Positions 51,511-61,910 of a stretch of DNA of 64,000 bases are shown here, one piece after another. The notes beneath the pieces are model-generated. The model saw nothing but the letters and a program-made list of their open reading frames with translations. It was not told the DNA's origin and ran no database searches. How positions within the stretch are numbered: the stretch's first letter is position 1; each line of letters opens with the position of its first letter. The DNA lies in contig NC_060063.1 in the NCBI RefSeq assembly GCF_020283565.1, positions 5,850,563-5,914,562 on the forward strand. Direction: 5' to 3'. A program made the position numbers and the translations under genes. Origin of the DNA: Trifolium pratense (lineage: Eukaryota > Streptophyta > Magnoliopsida > Fabales > Fabaceae).

Positions 51511-51979
51511 AACTATCATCCTGTGTTTATGGAGCATCTATTCTGTAGCATTTGATTCCCTTTTTTTTCTACCTGATCTAGCACCTTTTTGTCTTTTGGG
51601 ACCAATTTGCAACCACCCTTTAAACCCCTTTTCAAAATTGCATGCCATGTGTTTGTGAAAGTGTCTCTGTGAAAGTGTCTCTGTTACTAAACTTTCAAAA
51701 CTTCAAACAAATTTGTTGTGTTTGACATTGATTTCATTTTCCTGGTATGTTGTGTTCTAACCCTTTTGGTTTTTGTTTCAATTTTGGTGCAAAGTTTATA
51801 TCTTTAGATACAAAAATTGCTTCTTAGAAACTTTATTTTTGGTTTTTCAGTTCATCTTGTTGCTAGTTGCAAAATATAAATTGAGTTGGATTTTGGGTAA
51901 GAATCAGCTTTAGAAATGGAAGATAATCAAATATAAATTATATAGAGTTATAGGTTTGTGTTGAAACTTAGAGAAAAAA

Positions 51980-54791
51980 ATGGTGTCTCAAGGTGGAACA
52001 GTTCAAGAGTCAAGGACTACACTTTTATCTAGGTCAGGATCTTTGTATAATCTAACCCTTGATGAAGTACAAAACCATCTTGGAAATTTAGGGAAGCCAC
52101 TTGGAAGTATGAATCTTGATGAGTTGCTCAAGAGTGTGTGGAGTGTTGAAGCCGGTGAAGTTTTTGATTTCGGTAACGATGTTGCTGGTACTACCATGCA
52201 GCATAATCAACATGGTGAGATGAATCGACAGGGAAGTTTAACATTATCTGGAGATCTTAGAAAGAAAACTGTTGATGAGGTGTGGAGAGATATGCAAATT
52301 GAGAAGAAGAGGAGTGTTGATAGGGATCGGAAAGCACGTGACAGACAACAAACACTTGGTGAGATGACTTTGGAGGATTTCTTGGTGAAAGCTGGAGTTG
52401 TTGGTGAATCTTTTCATAATAAGGAAGGTGATTTGTTAAGGGTTGATTTGAATGAGGATTCTCGGCAAAACGTTTCCCAACACGGTCATCATTGGATGCA
52501 ATTTCAGCTTCCTTCAGTGCAGCAGCAGCAGCAACAGCATCAACAAGAAAAACATATGATGCCGGGATTTGTGCCTGTTCATGCCATTCAACAGCCTTTT
52601 CAGGTTGCAGGGCAAGTTTTGGATGCGGCAATCTCACCGTCTTCTTTAATGGGTACTGTTAGAAAATAAAATAATTTATCATAGTTTCTTGATATTATGC
52701 TAGAATATCTTGGTTTATCATTTATCTCCTAGGATCAGTTTTCAATGTTAGCCTATCTTAGACTATCTGCTAGGATTAGTTTTCATATATCGTATTATTA
52801 TTTTTGGTTTCTTGATTTCACTACATACATAGGTTTGAGTTTGTGTATCCCTATAACTACGATTGATATTTATTAGTCTTTTGTATCAAGCTACTATGAA
52901 CTTAGTATCCAGTTATTATCAATAATAATTGAGTTATTTATTTCTCACCCTTTCATCTAAAATATCACACCTTCAACAGGTACATTATCAGATACACAAA
53001 CACTAGGTCGTAAAAGGGTTGCCTCTGGTATAGTCGTAGAGAAAACTGTGGAGAGGAGGCAAAAGAGGATGATTAAAAATAGGGAATCTGCTGCTCGGTC
53101 ACGAGCAAGAAGACAGGTTATACTCTTTACTCTGTGCGTGGAATGGTTTTATCTTTGAAGTATTTTTGTTTTGTTTGATACAAGGTAAAATCTTTTTCAA
53201 TGGAATGGACAGGCTTACACGCAAGAACTGGAACTTAAAGTTTCGCGTTTGGAAGAGGAAAATGAAAGGCTTAGGAAACAGAATGTATGTTTCTATGCCT
53301 TAATCAACATGGTTCTGTTTTTCACTGAATTCTGATCTAATGAGCACTCATACAAATCATTATTTTGCAACAAATTGTATAATATTTACAAAAATAAAAA
53401 AAGAACATTTTCTTGGGATGAAGAAAAAGTTCCATTGCTTTGCAACCATATTGCATCCTATTAGTTTCAGGAAATTGATACATCACAGAAAACTTCACTT
53501 TGGCCATGTCGATATTTTCTTAATAGTTAATACTTGTTACTATGCCTAATTTCTTTGAAATCAAGATATGTTGTAGCTCGTCCTCCATTTGACTGGTTTG
53601 ATTATTTCGTTAACAGAATTGCCGTCTGGTTTAGTAATGATTTCTTAGTTCACATTATTTAGACAGTGTTGGATTTCGATAAATGTGAGTTGAAATGATA
53701 GCATAGGAAAAATCAGAATGCAGTACTTTTGGGATTATATTGGATTAAGCAAAGAAAGCTATACAATGGACATATACATCTACCAAGATGATGTCCTGAT
53801 TCAAAATTAAAAAGTAGTTGATGATATCCAATTACAAACTTTAACGTCATTCATCAAACTTTAAGACCTTATAACAAGCAGGACATACCTAACTGATACT
53901 GCTTTACCGATAAAATGGTACCTTTGGACCAACCATATGAAGTATGAACTGATTCTTTGAGTATTCTACCTACTGACTATTGTTGTTTTTCTTGTTTATT
54001 GAATTTTCGGTATAGTTGGAGATATAATTATACCATTAATGTCTGTACTTAATAGCTTATATTTTAGCCTTAACATAGCCCTTAAAAACCGACTTGTAGT
54101 GTCAAAATTGTCTAAGCTATATAACTGTATTTAGAACATATCTCTACCCAATGTAGGACTTGGATTTTTTCCAGTAAAAACCCAAAGCTATTGAGTCTGG
54201 TGCATGGATAATACCAGTTGCCTATAAACAGATTTTGGATAGATTCTGAAACAATTTTTTGCTTTTGGACCAAACGCAACCTCATGAAACTGAGTTGCAT
54301 AGTAAGGATTTTCTGAGCTTTATAAGTTTTATTTAGGCCATATCTCTAGCCATGTTGAAAATGCAGGTTGAATCGCCCGACTCTCAGGTTTGGTTTGGCC
54401 TTGTCTAGAAGGTTTTCAATTTTGTTTCCCTAAGGTGTTTGACCTGTTAAGACAATGTCCTAGTCAGCGAAGCGATTACGGATACATCTTAGGCGTCTCT
54501 ACTCTGAATCCCGCAACTTTCTTTATGTTTTGTGAGGTTTTGATTTCCCAATAAATAATTTAGAATAGTTAGTTTTTGACTTTTGTTAGCAAACTTTTGA
54601 AATTGTTGTAGAAAAAACTATGAATGTAATGAAGTACTTATTTGATAACACCATTAAAGATTATTCCAGAAAACTCATCTATTCTCACGGTAACATTTTT
54701 CTTGTTACAGGAGACAGAGAAAGAGGTTCCATGTGCGCCGCCACCCGAGCCTAAGAATCAACTCCGCAGAACTAATTCGGCATCCTTTTGA
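51980..54791 (+). CDS. AREB3: ABI5/AREB-type bZIP factor, AREB3/DPBF3-like
   Basis: Four exons: 51980-52652, 52980-53116, 53213-53284, 54711-54791; 963 nt, 320 residues. Group A bZIP layout: C1 (SGSLYNLTLDEVQNHL, residues ~19-34), C2 (NRQGSLTLSGDL...KKTVDEVWRDM, ~80-106), C3 (TLGEMTLEDFLVKAGVV, ~124-140), a Gln run near 180, basic region KNRESAARSRARRQ at 257-270, leucines 276, 283 and 290 as heptads, and the C4 end LRRTNSASF. C1-C4 carry RxxS/T sites phosphorylated by SnRK2 in ABA signalling. Such factors bind ABRE (ACGTGGC) as dimers and activate seed and stress genes. The short length and the MVSQGG start fit the AREB3/DPBF3 branch better than ABF1-4; the branch call is from memory. Confidence 0.9.
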
Positions 54792-54799
54792 TGTCTTCA

Positions 54800-56340
54800 T
54801 TGGAATGAGTTTCTTATTCTTTTTCATGCTATCACAGTTCTCATGTGCATTATGCATTTGACTCTCATGTTTCCATACAATTGGAACTTTGGAAGGGTAT
54901 TTATCTTCTTGAGGTAGTTGTTTGTGATGCAATCAGTTCTTCACAGCTTGCTCTATTCCACTAAAGTTTTGTTGTATGTTGTATCTATATCATTATCATG
55001 TCTGAATTATGACTTGAGCAGCACTCTAAATATATTTCAGTCTAATTCTGGACCTACATGTGGATTTAGTATCATTTTCTTTTTTCTTTGTGAGCATTTT
55101 TGTAACTTATAGTAGTCATTGCTTCATTGCATTTGCTTAGACAATAATTTGAACTTTACTTTAAACTATTTCATTTCAAGCATAATGTAATTTCTATTAG
55201 TGTGAAGAAATTTTGTTGAAAATTGAAATTTTTGGGTACATTAGAAGAGTGGAATTTGGTTACACATATGTGAGTGAGAGTGACTATATATTGCTAAGTA
55301 GTTTTGGAAGTGAGAAAAATTCCTCCTTTTGTTTTTGGTACATAGACGAAATGATAAACCATTGAAACCTCACACACACACAAAGTGGAGGACCAATGTT
55401 CAAACCCCGATAGTGGCGTCTGACCTAACAATTTTGGCATTTCTCCTATTTAAGCTAGAATTAGAATTTGTGTACCCTCACGTATATTCTTCTGTTCCAA
55501 ACTTTGCTGTATCTCCAATCACTTGATGTGACTCTAATTTGTTAAGAGAGTATCAAATTCTTTTGACTTGCATGAATGGATTTTAGTGGAGCAGCATAAC
55601 ATATTTTCTTTGTTGGCCAATTTGAAATTAAAATGATATAACAATTTTACAAAATTATTTGAGTACTAGTCACATGTGATAAATATACATAGGATATATT
55701 TGAAATATAAGCTTTGTTGGAAGATCCATATCTCAATGTGTTAGAGTGGGAGCACATCAATTAGTGGAATGAAGCACAAGTGGACAATGTGTCCCCCACT
55801 GGTATAGGTATATATATAGATATATAAAGGAAGATAAGTAGAAGATATAATAAGTTTGTAACATGTGAACATTTGGAAGGTCCTTAGTGAAGTTGACATC
55901 AAGTACGGAGGAAGTGGAAAATAATGTACAAACAAAGTCACAGATAAGGTGACATCAACATGTTCAAGTTGAGGACAAAAACAAGATATGACTTCAAGGG
56001 AAATAGATTCGGTGCAGTCGACTGAGATGCAGTCGGTGCATCTGAGCCATCTGATGATCATTAAATTTGAATCGTTTAATTTCAATCTAACAGTCTGGAT
56101 CTTATTGACTGAATGCAGTCATGAGGTGTTGACCGCACTCAATCCAGATCCGACTTTTAGGGAGGGGAAGAATCTCTTATAGAGATCACAATGAGCTGGG
56201 TAGGTTGTGTTTGAAAAAAAAAATACACATACTAGTACATGCGTGGGTAGCAACTTTATTACACATACTTGTTTTTTGACTATGGATAAAAACTCTTGCA
56301 ACACTTTCTTTTTTCGGTTTGAATTTTTAGCTTTTAAAAT
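54800..56340. other. Intergenic between bZIP and MYB copy 2
   Basis: Contains the bZIP 3'-UTR (to perhaps 55100) and AT-rich DNA. A GTGCAGTCGACTGAGATGCAGTC segment (shortened) at 56010-56150 looks like a MITE remnant with CAGTC inverted words. No ORF with protein character. Confidence 0.45.
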
Positions 56341-56828
56341 ATGCATAAGGTTTTCCATTTTTGATGCGGTGCATATAGTATATAAAAATAAATTCATTGT
56401 GAAATATTGCTTGCTAACAAAATAAATCATAGGTAAAAAAAAAAGGTAGAAATGTAGGATCAATATAGTCTATCATTGTTGTATCAGATTTGGAGGCAGA
56501 AACTAAACCAATAATTTTAATTCAGAAAATCAACTAAAGAGGAGAAATCAAATAATAATTGTAGTAAACACCAAGTCGTGCAATTTAGAAAAATTTGTCG
56601 TACACTTTATCATTTTCCATTATATTATCCTCCCTAGACTTCCTAAACTATATTTTCAAGTAACATTAGTAATGCTATACCCACTCCCACCACTAGAAGT
56701 CCCTATAGACATAGAATTAAAAGCCGGCGATGAAGTCGATGGTGACGAATCGCCACTAGTTTCCAGTTTCCGGTGAATGATCATCCGATGGAGGCAAAGA
56801 TTGCAGTTTCAATGACAATGGAAAAGTC

Positions 56829-57860
56829 TCAGCGGAAGAAGAAGACCTTGTCATCATAGTTGACCCAAGAAAGAGGCCACACCGGCAATGCTACTTGACC
56901 AAGAACGATCGGTAAAGGGCTGTTGGCGGGGCTGCCGCAACTTTGTGTGGATGGATAGGCAATGGGGGTTGGTGGAGGTAGGGGCACCACGGTTTCCTTC
57001 TGAATTTGATCATCTTCCATAATAGTTGAAGATTCCACCTCCTAAAATAAATAATCAAAATAAAAATTGGATCAATCTTTTCCTTTTCTAGTTCAAATTA
57101 TATCTATTTTTATCTTTGACTAAAAATAAAAACAATTTCCTTACAAATAAAAGAAAGTTGTTGAAACAAGAAAATAATTACCGTATCAGTGGTAAGATCA
57201 AAGACACTAGATTTCCTGTTGCGGCGGCGGTTCGGGTTCGAACGGTGAAGAGAATGCTTTTGAGCATGACTTGCAACTTGAGTTGGTGTTCGAGTTTTGA
57301 CATAGCGTCTAGAAATTTCTGTCCACTTACCTTTACCAATATGTTTCAATCCTTTCAAAAACATCTCGTGTTCTTCCTCCGTCCAAACACCTTCATTAAC
57401 TAAAGCATAACAAAAAAAACATTAATTAACTGTCTTTTATTTATTAAAATTAATTATTAAAACTTTAAGTAAAAATTATTCGAGAGAAACTAAATTTAAT
57501 TATTGGGTGAAACGATTCGTATTTAAATTTTTAATATCTTTTGGAAAAACAAGCATCACAACTGTAGGAATAACACAAAATAAATACCGTTAATTTTAAT
57601 TACTAACATTGTTTGCATTTGCGGGATCTCGTTGAGGCATGAACTGCAATATTGTCGGAGACAGTACTAGCATCACTAGAGCTTGAAACTTGAGGCGTAG
57701 GTTGTTGATTTTGATAGAGGTTGTTGTCGTCGTCGTTGTTGTTGTTGTTATTAGTTGCTACGGTGATTTTAACGCCAAAAAGCATGATGCTATGTTCTCT
57801 CCCGTCATTGCATGTTTGAGAGATGTGACCACATTGTGAGCATGTTCGAGACATAGACAT
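56829..57860 (-). CDS. One-repeat MYB transcription factor, SHAQKH class, copy 2
   Basis: Inverted duplicate of the gene at 45016: exons 57860-57608, 57399-57182, 57041-56829; 684 nt, 227 residues. The exon 2 acceptor CTTTAG is normal here and adds FNEG before VWTEEEHEMFLKG. The MYB repeat ends TPTQVASHAQKHS. The N-terminus has SRTCSQCGHISQTC and an Asn/Asp run; the C-terminus is PLPIVLGQVALPVWPLSWVN then VFFFR, nearly the same as copy 1. Conservation of exon 3 between copies (few differences, most keeping frame) suggests both may still be under selection or that the duplication is recent. The homologous block extends from about 56350 to 58290, matching 44700-46430 in reverse. Confidence 0.8.
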
Positions 57861-58139
57861 CTTCGTTTTCACACACTTTTTTACTCAAAGTATAACAAAA
57901 AAAATTGTAATAAGGCACAATGAGTTCTTGTAATGAAAATAATCTAGATAACACATATATTTATATTTAGATGTGGTGCAAACAAAAGAGATATGATGTA
58001 GGATTTTTTTAAAAAAAGATATTCTATATTATTCTTAAGATTAATATACCAAAGATAGAGAAAAAAGATTATCTGGGTGATTGACAAATTTTATTTTATT
58101 TAAAAATAATATTATGAGCAGAGATTTGATTTGTTTTTA

Positions 58140-58870
58140 ATGATAGATAATAGATCTATAAATGGTGTAATAAAAAAAAATCTATAAATGGTGTAATAAA
58201 AAAAAAAAATCTATAAACGGTGTGATTGTAGATCCTCGGCAACTATATATCTACCGCCATATCTTTACGCACTATGTCTATATTAATTACCCGTTTGATT
58301 GCTGACAAAAAAAAAATTAAGTTGTGTTACAATCTTTTTTATTTTTTTTTGAAAAAGTGTTACAATCTTTTAGATTGCGCGCACATTTTTTTTTTTTATC
58401 GAACTTTTTTTTTTATTTTGAGTAAATTTTTTATGTGTTTTTCTTCCTTTTTACGAAACTGTTTTTTAAGTTATAGTTTGGTAATTAAAATTGGTTGCAA
58501 TTCTAAATATTTAAAATTGAAAGAAATAATTAAATAGAACATATTTATATATCAGTTAAAATTTACCCCATGTAAAATAGTTTTTTTTTAAAATTTTATC
58601 AGTAAGAACTTATCTCACATATGATAATTATTTTGAATTTTTTATCGGTGATAATTATCCCGTATATGATAGTTAAAATTTATATATCAGTTTGTACCAA
58701 AAAATATTAATTATATATCAGTTAGAATTTACCCCGTGTAAATAGTTTTTTTGAAATTCTTATTAGTAAAAACTTGTATCACATATGATAATTATTTTAA
58801 TTTTTTTATCAGTAATAATTTATCTCGTATATGATAGGTAATATTTATATCGGTTAGAATTTATCTCGCT
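58140..58870. repeat. Short tandem and ~180-bp degenerate repeats
   Basis: TCTATAAATGGTGTAATAAAAAAAA occurs three times at 58150-58225 (each shorter than 25 bases). Then two units of about 180 bases (58545-58725 and 58710-58870) share TATATCAGTTAGAATTTACC, CACATATGATAATTATTTT and ATCTCGTATATGAT-like words. No gene. It looks like a degenerate satellite-like patch. Confidence 0.6.
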
Positions 58871-59226
58871 TAAAAAATAGATTTTATTTTTTACCTTTGA
58901 AATTTGAATATCATAGTTTGCCTCCAAAAGATAACTCATGACAACTTGCAAAATAAAGGACATTGTCACATGCATTTGTTTTCAAAAGTAACTAAGTGGC
59001 TGGGTTAAAATGCAACTATGTCTTTCAATAAAGTAACATTTGCACTCAGAAGATGAAATATGGCTTAGATGGCTTGGTTACTTGACAAATGATGTGTACT
59101 TTTAGTTCATTTATCAAATTTTTGGACGTCAGTTATCCTCATTTGGGACACATGGCATGAAATTAAGTAAGAGTGTTTTGCACTTAACCAGAACAATCAA
59201 CTTTCTTATATAGATTAGATATATGA

Positions 59227-59587
59227 GTCAGAATCAAATGACACTAACTAGTTTGACACCAAATGTTACACCTCTCAATAATTTTAACCGATATAAATTT
59301 TATAAAATCTACCGTTTGATTGAAAGTTTATATCACATAGACCATTTGTGTAAAATTTCAAACAAATCCAAAATCTTTTGATATGCTTAACGACATTTAA
59401 AAAAAGACACAAACCGTTAATTTTGATGTATCTCAATAACATATAAAAAGATTTTGAATTTGTCTGAAGTTTTACATAAATGATCTATATATGATATAAA
59501 CTTTCAATCCAACGGTGGATTTTATAAAATTTATATAGGTTAAAACGTTATTGAAAGGTGTAACATTTGGTGTCATTTGATCCTGAC
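59227..59587. mobile_element. Hairpin MITE with long inverted arms
   Basis: The two arms (GTCAGAATCAAATGACAC... on the left, and the inverse ending GTGTCATTTGATCCTGAC on the right) pair over roughly 100 bases, including GACACCAAATGTTACACC and AAACTTTCAATC words. The left arm has a 15-base extra segment (TAACTAGTTTGACAC). The RNA would form a long hairpin, a possible small-RNA source. An AT microsatellite (59589-59614) abuts the right end. Confidence 0.8.
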
Positions 59588-59629
59588 CATATATATATAT
59601 ATATATATATATATGCATGCTTACAATAC

Positions 59630-61335
59630 AAAAAGAATAAAGCCTTAAATGCTTTGTAAGCAATACAGAGGCTCCATACACCAATTATAATATAAGTATC
59701 CTGTTTTGCGTCACGCTCTACGGCTAAACCAGACCTTGGAAATAAATTTAATTTGATCAAGCACAACAGAAAAATCAGGAATTTCACCTCTAAACACAAT
59801 ATTATTTCTCATATGTCATAGACACCAAGTTGTTGCTAGCCAAATTAAATGTCTAACCTTCATGCCCTTCTTGAATTTTTTATTTTATTTTTGTTTACAA
59901 TGAGCTGGGGATCGAACTCGGGACCTATAACATACTACCCAAACCCCTCACCACTAGACCAAACCTAGTGGCTTTTCCCTTCTTGAATTTAACAATAGAG
60001 CCAAATAACATAAAATGTTTCCATCCACTTTCCTGTAAATTTGAATCAAAGCCCAGCCACAAGAAAACCTTCCTCCACAGTCCACACTTCTTGGACTTTG
60101 GGGCAGTTAGAGAAAAGATGAAAACAATCATCTGCTTCTTGAAAACAAAATACACATGGTAAATCGGATGGATTAGACAAAATACCTTTTGAAGTTAACG
60201 CCAGTCTAGTCGGTAGTTTGTCAAGAAGCAAGCGCCATCCGAAAACTCCCACCTTAGAAGGGATATCATTCTTCCAAAGTTTGTGTAAAGCATCCACTAA
60301 TTCAGGTTCGATTATATTTGGCTCAAGGTGCGATAGCAGAAAGTTATACACTGATTTTACACTGAACCAACCTGAATTTTCGGGAATCCAACGCCATCGA
60401 TCTGTTGTCCCTAGATGAAGCACCAAACTGAACAATAACTGCTCTAACTCTGCCTTCTCGGCCAATTCAGTATGCGATGAAGATGTCAACCATTCTCTAT
60501 TCCAATTAAAATGGAATCTGCTTGACTGAATAAAATCAGAAACCACGCGATATTTGTGCACCTCTTTCTCATATAAGCGAGGAAACAAATTTCTTAACGG
60601 AGCAGATCCATGCCATTTCTCTTTCCATAAATTGATGGAATTACCATTGCCCAACACGCTACTAACCTATGTAGGAAACCAGTAATCTTCATCCTTCCCC
60701 CCGACTCCTGCCACATCTCTGCCACATCTCTCCACCAAAGGGAATCCTTGGTCCATAGCTGAATTGTAAAAGGTCACACCATAGTGCTTCTTTCTCATTT
60801 ATGCACCTTCACTTCCATTTACATAACAGAGCCGAATTGAACAATTATAAGTTTCTAACACCTAGACCACCCTTCACTTTAGGTAAACATACAAGATCTA
60901 TGATGGTTGTTTTCATGTCGACGTGAGTGATAACGATGATCCCTGATAAATCGCATAGCATGTTGATTGTTTTCATAGTAACGAGACTCGTGTTCCTCTT
61001 CTATACTGTAACGCGATTGATACCTGCCTCTTGAAACATAATCACGCGCATCTGAATTGTTATACCAAGAAGAACGTTCATAAGAATGATGGAATATGGG
61101 TTTGGAGTGCAATCGTGAACGGTGACCTCTGTTATGCCTTGACTTGTCCAGACCTCCTTTCACCTGTCGCGGCGATTTCCGACCTCGATTTCTCACCACA
61201 GTCCAGTCTCCGCTATCTACCGAAACACCACCCTCCCCGTTTCTGCCATACTTCTGGTGAAGGCGATGACCGTAATGGCCGCCGTAGGATTGCCCTAGGA
61301 GCGGCGGCTCTCTCTCTACCTCTCATGCGTTAGAA
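59630..61335 (-). mobile_element. LINE with large internal deletion
   Basis: The 5' part (61335-60879) starts with ATGAGAGGTAGAGAG and encodes a basic Arg/Ser-rich ORF1 beginning (frame 61199-60879: NRGRKSPRQVKGGLDKSRHN and later RDHRYHSRRHENN). It then jumps to the RT end (VCLPKVKGGLGVRNL-like, near 60890-60840, with stops) and the RVT zinc-binding domain (60657-60046: WKEKWHGSAPLRNLFPRL, then SKVGVFGWRLLLDKLPTR, then CVFCFQEADDCFHLFSNCP). Most of ORF1, the endonuclease and RT are missing. A SINE is inserted at 59879-59976. It belongs to a different LINE subfamily from copies A and B. Confidence 0.8.
59879..59976 (-). mobile_element. tRNA-derived SINE inserted in the LINE
   Basis: Flanked by a perfect 14-bp duplication CCCTTCTTGAATTT (59865-59878 and 59977-59990). 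On minus it reads GCCACTAGGTTTGGTCTAGT (box A) and GAGTTCGATCCC (box B) and ends in an A/T-rich tail. Confidence 0.88.
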
Positions 61336-61876
61336 TTTTTTACAGTTCTACTGGGCACCACTCACTTACTCTTCTCATTTTCTATTTTCTATTATAAACT
61401 GTATTTTAATAGGTTTTATTTCTAAATTATTTGGTAATTTTAAATAAACCTCTAAGCAAAATAAAGTTAATTAAATTACTGCCATTTTTCTGAGATTTCA
61501 AATACATAAATTAGCACTAACTATTATTATGTATACGTAAAATCAAAACAAAATGCGCATTATCACTAATTTTCTAAGATCCGAGACATCCACTACAGAA
61601 GTATTATTTTTTTTTAAAAAAAAAAGAACATTTGTAAGCACTATCTAAATTTAAAAAAAAACGTAGAGATGATTATTGTTGATGATACTTTTGAAACATG
61701 ATTATAAATTTTTTATTGATATGTTTTTGAAAGTTCAAACACCTAAATTAGCACTAACTATTATTGATACATATGTAAAAATTAAAACAAAAATTTGTAA
61801 TTTTGCTCGTTACTTCAAGCGTCAAGTATTATTTACGTTGGAGTCCTCATTTTCCCTCTTGGCTATTTTATTTATA

Positions 61877-61910
61877 CTAGGGATAAACCCGTGCGTTGCA
61901 CGGGTTTGAT
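61877..61910 (-). mobile_element. Possible Helitron 3' terminus
   Basis: On minus: AACCCGTGCAACGCACGGG, then TTTATCCCTAG followed by T. A GC-rich hairpin about 10 bases before CTAG at a T is the Helitron 3' end pattern. The body would extend to higher coordinates, but I could not find the TC start, so size is unknown. Confidence 0.5.
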
